Counted from the first letter of the stretch, positions 16,767 through 26,360 are shown. The stretch: DNA of 64,000 nucleotides from Clostridiaceae bacterium M8S5 (GCA_029227815.1 CP118523.1:372001-436000); one strand, 5' to 3'. The notes: a model not told the origin generated them from the letters alone. A program made the numbers and translations.

Positions 16767-17417
16767 CTATTTATATGCAATTAATATCACGCTATTTTCA
16801 TAATGCCATATCTTCTCTATCATTTTAAATCCTGCTTTGCTTAACATATCTATTTGATTATTTACTGTACAAGGTGTATCAAAGTGATAAAACTCTCCGT
16901 CTTTTATTCCTTGTTCTTCTCTTATTTTTTTATTTTCAGAAAACAAGAAGTTTTCATCTTCTTGTTTTTTGACCATATAATCGCACTCTATATATATACT
17001 ATCATCTTTTAACGCTTTATATATTTTTTTATACAGTCCTATTTTGGCGTCATGCTCAAAATGGTGCATTGTCTGAAATGAAATAGCTGTGTCATATTTT
17101 TTTATCTCAAATTCATAATCAAAATAGCTCCCATGAATTAGATTTAAGTTCTTATCAGGATATTTTTCTTGGAGCTTTTTAAGCATAGCCTCCGTTAAAT
17201 CTATCCCTGTAACATTTACATCAGGTAATTTTTTAAATATTTCTTCTAGCTCTAAACCTGTTCCGCATCCTAAATCTAACAGTTCTTTTGTTTTATTAGG
17301 CACACACTCTGCCATTATCTTATATCCTTCCTTGCAACCATCAACAGTATTAAGCATATGATTATCATATGTGTCAACTCGTGCAGTGAAAAAATTGCTC
17401 ATTTGTTCTATAGGCAT
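16767..17417 (-). CDS. Class I SAM-dependent methyltransferase
   Basis: 216 residues. ELLDLGCGTGLELEEI is SAM motif I (about 37-52), NVTGIDLTEAMLKKL is motif II, and YDTAISFQTMHHF is motif IV. Such proteins are typically Methyltransf_11/25 small-molecule methyltransferases in this lineage. It is followed on the same strand by the MBL-fold gene after 115 bp. The middle part of this gene recurs as a fragment at 12595-12700. Confidence 0.9.
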   Translation of the reverse strand: MPIEQMSNFFTARVDTYDNHMLNTVDGCKEGYKIMAECVPNKTKELLDLGCGTGLELEEIFKKLPDVNVTGIDLTEAMLKKLQEKYPDKNLNLIHGSYFDYEFEIKKYDTAISFQTMHHFEHDAKIGLYKKIYKALKDDSIYIECDYMVKKQEDENFLFSENKKIREEQGIKDGEFYHFDTPCTVNNQIDMLSKAGFKMIEKIWHYENSVILIAYK

Positions 17418-17492
17418 TATATCAGCCCCTTTCTACCACTATTATAATATGTTTTTGCTTTATAGCATACCTCATACTTTTTTAATAAATAA

Positions 17493-17520
17493 AATAGAGA
17501 CATCAACAGTTGTCTCTATT
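17493..17520 (-). terminator. Terminator after lipoprotein gene
   Basis: AATAGAGACA (17493-17502) pairs with TGTCTCTATT (17511-17520), with a T-rich tail on the minus strand, 13 bp after the lipoprotein stop. Confidence 0.75.
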
Positions 17521-17533
17521 TATGTTATATATT

Positions 17534-18280
17534 TTATTGTTTTATTATCTTTAAAGTGTCTATTTCTTGTGGATAAATCTCTCTTATTTCCTTAGGATAA
17601 ACTGTTATTTTGTCTCCTACTTTTAAATCACCATGATTAAAATTAAGCACTCCCATTACATATACTTTATTTTTCAAACCTTTATCATCTTCAGTTTCTA
17701 ATACCATTGTGCCATCTTTTGCTCTTGATATGCTTTTGATAGTAAAGTCAAGGGCAGAACTTTCATCGTATACCTGTAATATCTTTTTATTTCCATTACC
17801 TTTATCTTCTAGATAATCTATTGTCACTGTTGCTCCAATAGTTATAGCTATTTGCTCATCCCCTATAAAAACTATTTCTTTTTCATCTACTTTTATAACC
17901 AGTTCTTTGTCTTTAATATTTACAACCTCACCTGTTACTGTAAGTATCTTATCTCCCATATTTGTATATCTTACCGAGAAATCATCTACCTTATATGATT
18001 CTAATTTGTACTTATTATCGTCTAATTTTACTACACCAACATATTCTCCTAGATAAAAATTCTTTAACTCATTCTTATCTACTGAATAATGCATGGCTAT
18101 GTCTCCAGTTAGTACATCTACACCATTTTCTTTAAATCCAATTATTTTACCTATCGTAACATATTTATCATCTAAATTACTTGTATCTTTACTTTTTACC
18201 AAATCTTTTTGAGTAGCACATCCCGCGACTATTATAACTATTGTTATTATTAGAATTGTAGCTATTAATCTTTTTTTCAT
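17534..18280 (-). CDS. Predicted lipoprotein with repeated beta modules
   Basis: 248 residues. The signal KKRLIATILIITIVIIVAGC ends in lipobox VAGC. The mature part looks like three or four short beta-barrel modules, each with a 'V..GEVV.IKDKELVI' or 'D..ITV' pattern similar to OB-like folds (GKIIGFKENGVDVLTG, TGEVVNIKDKELVIKV, ISRAKDGTMVLETED). No enzyme motif is visible. The gene is monocistronic, has GGAGGT before ATG 18280 and is divergent from the DNA glycosylase-like gene. Confidence 0.8.
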   Translation of the reverse strand: MKKRLIATILIITIVIIVAGCATQKDLVKSKDTSNLDDKYVTIGKIIGFKENGVDVLTGDIAMHYSVDKNELKNFYLGEYVGVVKLDDNKYKLESYKVDDFSVRYTNMGDKILTVTGEVVNIKDKELVIKVDEKEIVFIGDEQIAITIGATVTIDYLEDKGNGNKKILQVYDESSALDFTIKSISRAKDGTMVLETEDDKGLKNKVYVMGVLNFNHGDLKVGDKITVYPKEIREIYPQEIDTLKIIKQ

Positions 18281-18419
18281 AATTACCTCCTTTTATATTG
18301 AAATTAGTCTTATTTTATATAATTAGACGTTCTTACAATGACTTTGTTCCCAATATTTTAAGAGATCTATTTTTTATGATAAAATCAAGATATAATATTA
18401 AAAAGGATGGTGTATTAGT

Positions 18420-19250
18420 ATGATAGAGTTACCTGAAGCTATAGTCTTATCAAAGCAGATTTATAACACTTTAAAGGGTAAAAAAATCAAGAATGTTATA
18501 GCGAACCAATCGCCACACAAATTCGCTTGGTTTTACGGAGAGCCAAGTAAGTATAGGTTAAGATTGAAAGATAAATCTATTGAAAATGTCAATGTATATG
18601 GTAGCTTTATAGAAGTGATTTTAGGAACTACAAAACTATTGTTAGCTGAAGGAATAAGTGCTAGATACATTGAAAAAGGTGAGAAGCTACCACAAAAACA
18701 TCAACTACTATTAGAGTTTGAAGATGGCTCATTTTTTGTTGTGTCAATAAGAATGTATGGTGGGATATGGTGTTATGAAAATGATGAGTTTGATTATGAG
18801 TATTTACAAGTAGCAAAAGAAAAACCATCACCATTTACAGAAGGATTTGACTATAAGTATTATCATAAAATTATATCAGACGAAAATCTGCAAAAGAAGA
18901 GTGTAAAAGCATTACTAGCGACAGAGCAACGTATTCCGGGACTTGGAAATGGAGTATTGCAAGATATACTGTACAACGTAAAAATTCATCCAAAGCGAAA
19001 GGTTCAAACCCTATCGGATAATGAAGTGAAAGAATTATATTACTCAATAAAAGATACCCTCGATGAAATGGAGCAAAAGGGTGGAAGAGATACAGAGAAA
19101 GATTTGTTTGGTAAGGCAGGAGGATATCGTACAAAATTAAGTAAAAACACACTTTCAAAACCGTGTAGCATATGTGGAGGGAAAATACACAAAAAAGCTT
19201 ATTTAGGTGGAAGTATATATTACTGTGAAAGTTGCCAAATAGAGAAATAA
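18420..19250 (+). CDS. Fpg/Nei-family DNA glycosylase-like protein with atypical active-site residues
   Basis: 276 residues with the Fpg/Nei layout: an N-terminal beta-sandwich, an H2TH region (LLATEQRIPGLGNGVLQDILY) and a C-terminal zinc finger C-x2-C...C-x2-C (CSICGG...YYCESCQ). The chain begins MIELPEA, where MutM proteins begin MPELPE, so the catalytic Pro2 is Ile here while Glu3 is kept. The zinc finger also reads YLGGSIYYC where Fpg/Nei carry an Arg. Base-excision repair is the family role, but the changed nucleophile makes the actual chemistry doubtful. I recall similar MIE-PEA proteins in clostridia. Confidence 0.85.
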   Translation: MIELPEAIVLSKQIYNTLKGKKIKNVIANQSPHKFAWFYGEPSKYRLRLKDKSIENVNVYGSFIEVILGTTKLLLAEGISARYIEKGEKLPQKHQLLLEFEDGSFFVVSIRMYGGIWCYENDEFDYEYLQVAKEKPSPFTEGFDYKYYHKIISDENLQKKSVKALLATEQRIPGLGNGVLQDILYNVKIHPKRKVQTLSDNEVKELYYSIKDTLDEMEQKGGRDTEKDLFGKAGGYRTKLSKNTLSKPCSICGGKIHKKAYLGGSIYYCESCQIEK

Positions 19251-19801
19251 TAGGAGGTGAAAACTTCTATCTTTAAAGATAAAAACTGACTATTTCAGCT
19301 TTTTAGGGCTAGTTTATCATCTTATATAATTTTTTATTGATTGCCTTTATATATTATGATATGCTAAACTAAACTTAGTCAAGTTACCAATATAATGAAA
19401 TAGAAACTATTGTGTGACTAGGGGTAAGTAGATTACAAAGTAATATAATAGTACAATATTATATTCAGGTAAGAGATCCAGATATACTAAAATGGATAGG
19501 TATGCATAACCATAAATAGTGGATGTTTTGCAACTGAAGCCAGTGATGTCATGGATAATTGAATATGTATTAAAACTTGAAATCTAATTAAATAAAATAA
19601 CTCTGCTTTAATCCATAAGGATAGAGACAGTATAACTAAAATGTGTTGATTAGCATCAACTATTTGTTGATGTGCAAATTTATACCCTTTTAAGGAACTG
19701 TCTTCCCTATGAAGGGTTTTTTTATTATAGTAAACATTCATGATATCGTTGCGTATAATTATAGTTCTTAGGCTAGCAGACAAAAAATAGGAGGATATAA
19801 G
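19251..19801 (+). promoter_or_regulatory. Long leader of the pantothenate operon
   Basis: 550 bp without a coding frame before the pan operon. Near its 3' end CATCAAC (19654-19660) can pair either with the upstream GTTGAT (19645-19650) or with the downstream GTTGATG (19666-19672), two mutually exclusive hairpins. An ACCCTT/AAGGGT terminator with T7 (19684-19723) follows. The layout is that of a riboswitch or attenuator. The published 'pan' RNA motif occurs before panB in Firmicutes; I cannot confirm it here from memory of its consensus. Confidence 0.5.
19684..19723 (+). terminator. Leader terminator before pan operon
   Basis: ACCCTT (19684-19689) pairs with AAGGGT (19712-19717), followed by seven T. 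It is 79 bp before the first pan gene, so it would act as an attenuator. Confidence 0.65.
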
Positions 19802-20674
19802 ATGATAGGATTTATTGGTGCAGGTAAAGTGGGCACGTCTATTGGTCAGTACCTTAATAATAATGGTGTCAAAATAAATGGATATTATAGTCGTACAGAA
19901 GCATCAGCAAAAAAAGCTGCATTTTTATCAAATAGCACTTACTATAGTCAGCTTAACCAACTGATTAATGATTCTAGGTATATTATGATAACGACACCTG
20001 ATGATGTGATAAGTACTATAGCCAGTCAACTATTAAGTATAAATACATGCTGGAAAAATAAGCTTGTATGCCATACTAGTGGAGCCCATCCATCTACATT
20101 ACTGCATAGTTTATCATCTTTAGGTGCTACAATTGCTTCGTTACACCCAATGCTTTCTTTTGCAAATATTCAAAAAGCGGTTGAATTGTTAGAGCATACA
20201 CCACTTACATTAGAAGGATCAGGTGATTTAATGTATGATTTTAATAATATGTTGAAATCAGCATGTTTACAAACACACGAAATTAAAACCGAGCAAAAGG
20301 CTTTATATCATTGTGCGGCATGTATTGTCTCAAATTATCTAGTCACAGTTTTGGAAATAGGTACTGAGTGTCTTATTAAGGCTGGTTTTGATAGTGAATC
20401 TGCATCTAATTTAATTAAACCATTAATAAATGGAACTACAAACAACTATTTTACTCATGGGAGTAAAGCTTTAACAGGGCCATTAGCTCGTGGTGATGTA
20501 AATACTATCAAAACGCATTTAGAAGCAATCTCTAAAGAAGATTCATTATTAGAAAATATATACCGTCTTCTAGGTATAAGAACGTTACAAGTATGTAAAA
20601 AACAAAACAATTTAGATGAATACACTCTAAACAATCTCAAGGAGGTATTACACAATGAAAAAAATCACTATTGA
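19802..20674 (+). CDS. Rossmann-like DUF2520 reductase, likely ketopantoate-reductase role
   Basis: 290 residues. IGFIGAGKVGTSIGQYL is the NAD(P)-binding Gly motif; HTSGAHPS and SLHPMLSFA are DUF2520 signatures, followed by an all-helical C-terminal domain with HCAACIVSNYL. Proteins of this type resemble 2-dehydropantoate 2-reductase and are often found next to panB and panC when panE is missing, as here. It overlaps panB by 20 bp. The reductase role is inferred from context and fold. Confidence 0.85.
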   Translation: MIGFIGAGKVGTSIGQYLNNNGVKINGYYSRTEASAKKAAFLSNSTYYSQLNQLINDSRYIMITTPDDVISTIASQLLSINTCWKNKLVCHTSGAHPSTLLHSLSSLGATIASLHPMLSFANIQKAVELLEHTPLTLEGSGDLMYDFNNMLKSACLQTHEIKTEQKALYHCAACIVSNYLVTVLEIGTECLIKAGFDSESASNLIKPLINGTTNNYFTHGSKALTGPLARGDVNTIKTHLEAISKEDSLLENIYRLLGIRTLQVCKKQNNLDEYTLNNLKEVLHNEKNHY

Positions 20675-21509
20675 AACAATAAAAAGGAAAAAAAACAAAG
20701 AAAAAATAACTATGCTTACTGCTTATGATTATCCAACAGCAGAGATATTAGATAATGCAGGGATAGATATACTGCTAGTAGGAGATTCATTGGGAATGGT
20801 TGTTTTAGGATATGAAGACACAACTAAAGTTACTATGGAAGATATGCTCCATCACACAAAAGCTGTAAGTCGTGGTTCCAATCATTCATTGATAGTAGCA
20901 GATCTTCCTTTTTTATCATATCATCTAGGTATTACTGAAACTATTAAAAATGCAGGTCGTCTTATTAGTGAAGGAAATGCACATGCTGTTAAACTTGAAG
21001 GTGGCATAACTGTTTTAAAGCAAATACATGCTATTACAGGCGCAGGTATCCCTGTTATGGGGCATATTGGGTTAACACCACAATCAATTAATCAATTGGG
21101 AGGGTATTATATACAAGGCAAATCAGAAAATGATGCTAAAAGGCTGATAAATGAAGCTATAGAGATAGAAAAAGCAGGTGCATTTGCAATAGTACTGGAA
21201 TGTATACCTACTGAACTTGCAAAGAAGATATCAGAGTCAATTAAAATACCAGCGATTGGAATAGGCGCTGGGCCAGATTGTGATGGGCAAGTACTAGTAA
21301 CACATGATTTAGTGGGTTTTTATTCAAGAATGGTACCTAAATTTGTTAAGCAGTATGCTAACATAAATCAAGTAATTTACAACGCAACTCAAACATATAT
21401 ATTAGATGTCAAAAACAAAGAATTTCCAAGCCATGACCACATGTTTCATCTGAGTATAGAAGCATTAAAGAAATTACATGATGGAGGGATACTTGATGAA
21501 AGTATTTAG
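20655..21509 (+). CDS. panB: 3-methyl-2-oxobutanoate hydroxymethyltransferase
   Basis: 284 residues, usual PanB length. It transfers a hydroxymethyl group from methylene-THF to 2-oxoisovalerate, giving ketopantoate. Visible signatures are TAYDYPTAEILD, LLVGDSLGMVVLG (metal Asp), the HTKAVSRG and ADLPFLSYH segments, and MGHIGLTPQ. The catalytic Glu is in LECIPTELA. AAGGAGG lies inside the preceding gene. The stop overlaps panC by 14 bp. Confidence 0.97.
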   Translation: MKKITIETIKRKKNKEKITMLTAYDYPTAEILDNAGIDILLVGDSLGMVVLGYEDTTKVTMEDMLHHTKAVSRGSNHSLIVADLPFLSYHLGITETIKNAGRLISEGNAHAVKLEGGITVLKQIHAITGAGIPVMGHIGLTPQSINQLGGYYIQGKSENDAKRLINEAIEIEKAGAFAIVLECIPTELAKKISESIKIPAIGIGAGPDCDGQVLVTHDLVGFYSRMVPKFVKQYANINQVIYNATQTYILDVKNKEFPSHDHMFHLSIEALKKLHDGGILDESI

Positions 21510-22344
21510 TGATATTGTTTCGCTTAGGGAAGAACTAAGCTCATTAAAAAATATGAACTATAAAATAGGACTTGTACCAACTATGGGATATTTGCATGAA
21601 GGGCATATTTCATTAATAAGAACATCTAAAGGAGAAAATGACATAACGGTTCTTAGTATTTATGTCAATCCTACTCAATTTGCTCTGGATGAAGATTTAG
21701 ATAACTATCCTACTGATTTGGAAAACGATAAAAAAGTTGCAAAGGAAGCTGGAGCGGATATTATATTTATTCCATGTAATGAAATAATGTATTCTAATAA
21801 TCACTTAACATATGTAACAGTTGATAATTTAACTAATAATCTTTGTGGTAAATCAAGACCAACGCATTTTAATGGAGTAACAACAATAGTGACTAAATTG
21901 TTCAATATTGTACAACCTGATAAAGCTTATTTTGGGCAGAAGGATGCACAACAGGCTATTATAATAAAAAAAATGGTTAATGATTTGAATATACCTATAA
22001 AGATAATTGAATGTCCAATAGTAAGGGAGAAAGACGGACTTGCTATGAGTTCAAGAAATGCTTATTTAAACAAAAACGAACGTAATAAAGCTACTATCTT
22101 GTATAAGTCATTACAATATGCAAAATCACTCATTATTAAAGGTGAAAGAAACGCTCACAAAATAACATCTAACATAGCTAATATGATTACAAAAGAATCT
22201 GGCGTGAATATTGATTATATAAATGTAGTTGATGTAAATACTTTGGAGGATATATCAATTTTAAAAGGAAATATCTTAATAGCTATAGCTGTTAAGCTAG
22301 GTGATACAAGACTTATAGACAACATACGCTTGGAGGTACAATAA
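21496..22344 (+). CDS. panC: Pantothenate synthetase
   Basis: 282 residues. It joins pantoate and beta-alanine using [14 protein letters not shown] is the HIGH-type nucleotide motif, and [27 protein letters not shown] and [11 protein letters not shown] (KMSKS-like) are diagnostic. Longer in-frame starts exist at 21478 and 21481, but GGAGGG at 21482-21487 fits ATG 21496. It is directly followed by panD. Confidence 0.97.
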   Translation: MKVFSDIVSLREELSSLKNMNYKIGLVPTMGYLHEGHISLIRTSKGENDITVLSIYVNPTQFALDEDLDNYPTDLENDKKVAKEAGADIIFIPCNEIMYSNNHLTYVTVDNLTNNLCGKSRPTHFNGVTTIVTKLFNIVQPDKAYFGQKDAQQAIIIKKMVNDLNIPIKIIECPIVREKDGLAMSSRNAYLNKNERNKATILYKSLQYAKSLIIKGERNAHKITSNIANMITKESGVNIDYINVVDVNTLEDISILKGNILIAIAVKLGDTRLIDNIRLEVQ

Positions 22345-22345
22345 T

Positions 22346-22702
22346 ATGCTAATAGAAATGATGACAGGAAAATTACACAAAGCAAGAGTGACAGATGCCA
22401 ATCTTAATTATGAAGGTAGTATAACAATAGATGAAGAGCTGATAGAAGCTGCCTCAATGGTGACAGGTCAAAAAGTTCAAATTGTTAATAACAACAATGG
22501 TGCACGTTTTGAAACATATATAATTAAAGGAGAACGTGGTAGTGGTATTATTTGCCTTAATGGTGCAGCAGCTAGATTAGCTCAAAAAGACGATATAATA
22601 ATTATTATAGCCTATGGATTAGTAGATAAAGAAGAGGTTAAAAACATAAAGGCTAAATCTATACTTCTTGATAAATATAACAAGATAATAAAGGAATTAT
22701 AA
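22346..22702 (+). CDS. panD: Aspartate 1-decarboxylase
   Basis: 118 residues. A pyruvoyl enzyme that makes beta-alanine from aspartate; the self-cleavage site Gly-Ser is in NYEGSITID (Ser25). [11 protein letters not shown] and [14 protein letters not shown] match the family core. GGAGG lies 8 nt before ATG. With panB and panC it completes pantothenate synthesis from 2-oxoisovalerate and aspartate, given that the DUF2520 protein reduces ketopantoate. Confidence 0.97.
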   Translation: MLIEMMTGKLHKARVTDANLNYEGSITIDEELIEAASMVTGQKVQIVNNNNGARFETYIIKGERGSGIICLNGAAARLAQKDDIIIIIAYGLVDKEEVKNIKAKSILLDKYNKIIKEL

Positions 22703-22767
22703 AAACACGTGAAGATACTTTGGGAAAAGTTGAAATAGAGTCTGTCAGACAATAAAACAAACTTTTG

Positions 22768-22803
22768 GTTGAGAGAGGATTGATTTATTCTCTCAACACA
22801 TTT
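22768..22803. terminator. Terminator between panD and phosphotransferase gene
   Basis: GTTGAGAGA (22768-22776) pairs with TCTCTCAAC (22789-22797), followed by ACACATTTTATT. It serves the convergent panD and APH genes. Confidence 0.65.
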
Positions 22804-22813
22804 TATTAAATGA

Positions 22814-23764
22814 TTAAAATTTAGTTTTAGACCTGGTCTTTATTATAACATCTTCTAATAATTTAACCCCATTTAAGTAGTAATCATATGCATTATCCTT
22901 TGCCCATGAGCATATTTCAAGCCCTTTATACAATGTATAAAAATCTTTTTTTTCATACAATTTATCTATATTAATTTGACCATATTTTTCATAGCCATGT
23001 TTAAAACTATCGGCTAATAAGGGGTTATTCTCAAGAAGAGGTAAATAGAAATAAATCAATTCTCTATCGACATCACATGGGAAGCTCTGTTCAAAGTCAA
23101 TAATTGCACTCAATTTATAATCCCCATCAGTTTTTGATACCATTATATTCCGCAAGTTAAAATCATTATGGCATAGGCTTGCGACCTTGACATCATCTAG
23201 AATATAGAACATTGAGCTATAAATTTTTAGAGATTTTTTGATAATGGATTCATTATCATGCTTGAATTTGTTTAAATGGTCAATCATCGATGTATATAAT
23301 TTATCATGGTAGTCTCTAAATGTTTTAAAATTATCTAAGCTATTACCATTTTTATCAATACTTCCGAAAAAATTATGTTTATTACTATGTATTACACTAA
23401 GGTGAGCTCCGATATTAAAGTATATTGCTTGGAGATTATCGTCAGAAATATCAGTTATAGTACTGTTTAGTGTAAAACCTTCTATAAAATTTAGCAAAAC
23501 CCATTCCACACCATCATCAAATATTCCGTATCTAATAATTTTAGGAACAGAAATAGGAGCATTGGCTAAATGCCTAAGACAAAAAACTTCTCTGCACCAT
23601 TTGTTTTGCTTAAAATAAAACTTCACTACAAACTTGTTCTCGCCACATACCACTTTATATACAAGATGACGCTTAAGTTCATGATTGCCAATAGGCTCTA
23701 TTAGGTCTATATTTTCAATTATCTCATGTAATCTTTTTTTGATATATTTTGAGTTTGTAAACAC
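22814..23764 (-). CDS. APH-family phosphotransferase
   Basis: 316 residues with the aminoglycoside phosphotransferase/choline kinase fold. LCHNDFNLRNIMV is the catalytic HxDxxxxN loop, and AIIDFEQSFPCD the metal-binding D-F-x, so this copy looks active, unlike the homologue at 36393. The N-lobe GENKFVVKFYFK provides the ATP lysine. Substrate is unknown; family members modify aminoglycosides, macrolides, homoserine or choline. It is monocistronic. Confidence 0.88.
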   Translation of the reverse strand: MFTNSKYIKKRLHEIIENIDLIEPIGNHELKRHLVYKVVCGENKFVVKFYFKQNKWCREVFCLRHLANAPISVPKIIRYGIFDDGVEWVLLNFIEGFTLNSTITDISDDNLQAIYFNIGAHLSVIHSNKHNFFGSIDKNGNSLDNFKTFRDYHDKLYTSMIDHLNKFKHDNESIIKKSLKIYSSMFYILDDVKVASLCHNDFNLRNIMVSKTDGDYKLSAIIDFEQSFPCDVDRELIYFYLPLLENNPLLADSFKHGYEKYGQINIDKLYEKKDFYTLYKGLEICSWAKDNAYDYYLNGVKLLEDVIIKTRSKTKF

Positions 23765-23952
23765 TTAAAGTTCCTCCTTTGTTGTGATGTTAATATATAT
23801 TTTAAACAAAGATATAATTTTTGTCAAAAGGCTGGATTTACACAACAGAAATTAAAGAATAGTGTTATTATAACGATGAAGACTTCTTTTTCTATGCATA
23901 TTATCTTATGGTATAATTAGATAAATATTTAACCTTATTCTAGGAGGATTGA

Positions 23953-24690
23953 ATGTATATAGAGATTAAGCCTATAAGAGAGTTACGAAAACATATTGAA
24001 AGCTATTGGGTTATATCAGATGTCAAAGAAAATACAACCATCTCAGTTGAACCAGATGGATGTTTTGATATAGTTGTTGATATATATATTTACAAAGACA
24101 TAAACACAGTTACATTATCAGGAATATGGGATGAAATTGTTAAGATTGATTTGTTAAAAGATATTAAAACAGTAGGGGTTAGGTTTTACCCTAACAGTTT
24201 AGATGTATTTTTCAATCTTACTTTAGCAGAAATAAAAAATACAACAACTAAATACAAAATAGGCATGTTAAAAAATAATGATTTATTAGATATTGGTATT
24301 TTATATACATCTAATGATATACATGAAATTATATCTTTTTATGATATATATTTTTTATCATTAATTAATGAATTTAAAGCAAATTCTCCTTTTAGTTTTG
24401 TTCATGAAATAGATACAAATAGTGGAGTAAAACAATTAGCAGATAAAATACCAATGAGTACAAGGCAATTAAACAGATTATTTCAACAGAAGTTCGGGGT
24501 AACTACAAAAAGATATATTAATATAATAAGATTTATTAAAGCTAAAAAAATGCTTATAGAAGGGGAAAATAACATTAAAATTGCTCACGAATGCGGATAC
24601 TATGACCAATCTCACTTTATTAAGGAATTTAAAAAATATACACAAAAAAAACCTACAGAGTATTTAAAGTCACGTAAACTAGGGAATTAA
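23953..24690 (+). CDS. AraC-family regulator with DUF6597-type N-domain
   Basis: 245 residues. The N-terminal part (IRELRKHIESYWVI, VEPDGCFDIVV) resembles the DUF6597 cupin-like domain of AraC proteins. The C-terminal HTH pair (about 150-245) has KIAHECGYYDQSHFIKEFKKYTQKKPTEY. AGGAGG precedes the ATG. It lies 100 bp upstream of two VOC proteins and may regulate them. Confidence 0.88.
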   Translation: MYIEIKPIRELRKHIESYWVISDVKENTTISVEPDGCFDIVVDIYIYKDINTVTLSGIWDEIVKIDLLKDIKTVGVRFYPNSLDVFFNLTLAEIKNTTTKYKIGMLKNNDLLDIGILYTSNDIHEIISFYDIYFLSLINEFKANSPFSFVHEIDTNSGVKQLADKIPMSTRQLNRLFQQKFGVTTKRYINIIRFIKAKKMLIEGENNIKIAHECGYYDQSHFIKEFKKYTQKKPTEYLKSRKLGN

Positions 24691-24789
24691 TATATAAATA
24701 ATGTCCGATTTTTACTATTAATGTTGCTGACCATTATAGTAAAATTAAATTATTAAAATTAAGAATTGTGAAATGAAAGGAGATATACT

Positions 24790-25194
24790 ATGATTTCACC
24801 TGCTATTCATTTTTCAGGTAATTGCAAGCAAGCATTAACTTTTTATGAAAAGGTGTTTAACGCAACGGATAAGAATGTTGCCCTTTATCGTGATGCACCA
24901 TCTGATTCAGGATTCATTGTTACAGACGATACGAAGAATTATGTAATGCATGCTAGTATGACTATTAGAGGTACACGCTTTTACTTCAGTGATATACAGG
25001 ATAAAACGTTACCTGGCAATATGATTTGTTTTAACGTATTTTTTAAAACAGCTGATGAAGTAATATGTACATTTGATAAACTAAAAGAAGGTGGGAATGT
25101 TTTAGTAGAACTTGATTCACAATTCTTTAGTGAGATGTATGGAGTCGTATTAGATAAATTTGGAGTAAGATGGCAGTTAATCGTTGGGAACTAA
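24790..25194 (+). CDS. PhnB-like VOC protein
   Basis: 134 residues. ISPAIHFSGNCKQALTFYEKVFNATD and SEMYGVVLDKFGVRWQLI are the first and last motifs of the PhnB/3-demethylubiquinone-type glyoxalase superfamily. No metal ligand set is obvious. AAAGGAG precedes the ATG. With the similar protein 52 bp downstream it forms a pair. Confidence 0.85.
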   Translation: MISPAIHFSGNCKQALTFYEKVFNATDKNVALYRDAPSDSGFIVTDDTKNYVMHASMTIRGTRFYFSDIQDKTLPGNMICFNVFFKTADEVICTFDKLKEGGNVLVELDSQFFSEMYGVVLDKFGVRWQLIVGN

Positions 25195-25246
25195 TCTACA
25201 TTAGATTAGTTATAGAAAATATTATACCAAGGAGTGTGAAGCTAAC

Positions 25247-25612
25247 ATGTTAAGATCAATGATGCAAGTGTACGTTAAAGGTAGTGTTGAAGCAGCTCTA
25301 TTGTATCAAAAAGCTTTTGATGCCAAACTGGTAAGCGAACATAAAAATGATGAAGGTAGTTATATACATGCTGAACTAGATGTATATGGGCAGATTTTGG
25401 CATTGTCGGAGGCAGAAGATAAGAGTATACCTGGCAATACTATGCAATTTTGTTTGCATTTTGGTGAAGATAATAAGGAACTTGTTGAAAAAGCATTTAG
25501 AGTATTAGAAGAAGATGCGCAAATTTTTGCTCCATTAGGACCATGTTTTTTTAGTTCATGTATGGTTTCTTTCATTGATAAATTTGGTGTTAGCTGGTGC
25601 CTTTTTGCATAA
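25247..25612 (+). CDS. PhnB-like VOC protein
   Basis: 121 residues, related to the preceding gene (QVYVKGSVEAALLYQKAFDAK, then HAELDVYGQILALSEA and VSFIDKFGVSWCLF). Both probably bind a small molecule through the VOC fold. AAGGAGTG precedes the ATG. The two VOC genes end at a shared bidirectional terminator. Confidence 0.85.
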   Translation: MLRSMMQVYVKGSVEAALLYQKAFDAKLVSEHKNDEGSYIHAELDVYGQILALSEAEDKSIPGNTMQFCLHFGEDNKELVEKAFRVLEEDAQIFAPLGPCFFSSCMVSFIDKFGVSWCLFA

Positions 25613-25669
25613 CTTTTTATATATTAGCGCAATCAATATAATGAGTTATTTATATATAATATGATAAAA

Positions 25670-25694
25670 AACAGGGATGGTAACCATCCCTGTT
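25670..25694. terminator. Bidirectional terminator
   Basis: AACAGGGATGGT (25670-25681) pairs perfectly with ACCATCCCTGTT (25683-25694) around one base. A-rich and T-rich flanks serve both convergent genes. Confidence 0.7.
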
Positions 25695-25709
25695 AGAAAA
25701 TTCCATAAA

Positions 25710-26360
25710 TTACTCGTTATCTTTTTCACTCATTTTAAAGATTACTGTATAATCTACAGGTTTGTTGTTAAATATAGTGTATTTTTTAACCTTGTTCTCG
25801 TCATAAGAAATCATCCAATCAACACCTATTATTTGCCAATTGTTACTATTTTCAGTGATTATATATCGTTTTGTAATGTAAGTAGGTTTGCTATCTTCAC
25901 CTTCACAAGTTTTGATTATATTTTTAACATAAACATTTTTCATGGTTTTATTGGATTCATAAACATTTGATATGTATATTTCAGCAGTATATTTATTAGT
26001 TTCACTTTTAGGTATCTTTGCTCTTTTGCTATTGTATGTGTCTTTATCCATTTCATCAAATAATCTGGCAAAATGCTTTTCATCAGTATATATATCATTA
26101 AAAGCACTTTTTATATCTTTCATGTATTTATCATAATCAATACCATAAAAGGATAATTTCATATCTAACATTTCCACTTTTTTAACTAGTTCTACTAAAT
26201 TTTTATTTTGCTCTTGATTATGTTCTTTTTGCTCATTTTCAACTTTCCCTTGTGTCTTCTTCGTAGGTTCTTTCGGTTCATCTTTTTTGTCAGTGTTACA
26301 ACCAATAATTAATATTGATATCATTAATACTAAAAATGCAATCATTAAGCTCTTTTTCAT
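25710..26360 (-). CDS. Predicted lipoprotein of unknown function
   Basis: 216 residues. KKSLMIAFLVLMISILIIGC is a lipoprotein signal with lipobox IIGC, followed by a Lys/Glu/Gln-rich linker (about 20-55) and a small folded domain with many Lys and Tyr residues (NSKRAKIPKSETNKYTAEIY, WQIIGVDWMISYDE). A longer frame from 26381 exists, but AAGGAGAG fits ATG 26360. Nothing further can be assigned. Confidence 0.8.
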   Translation of the reverse strand: MKKSLMIAFLVLMISILIIGCNTDKKDEPKEPTKKTQGKVENEQKEHNQEQNKNLVELVKKVEMLDMKLSFYGIDYDKYMKDIKSAFNDIYTDEKHFARLFDEMDKDTYNSKRAKIPKSETNKYTAEIYISNVYESNKTMKNVYVKNIIKTCEGEDSKPTYITKRYIITENSNNWQIIGVDWMISYDENKVKKYTIFNNKPVDYTVIFKMSEKDNE

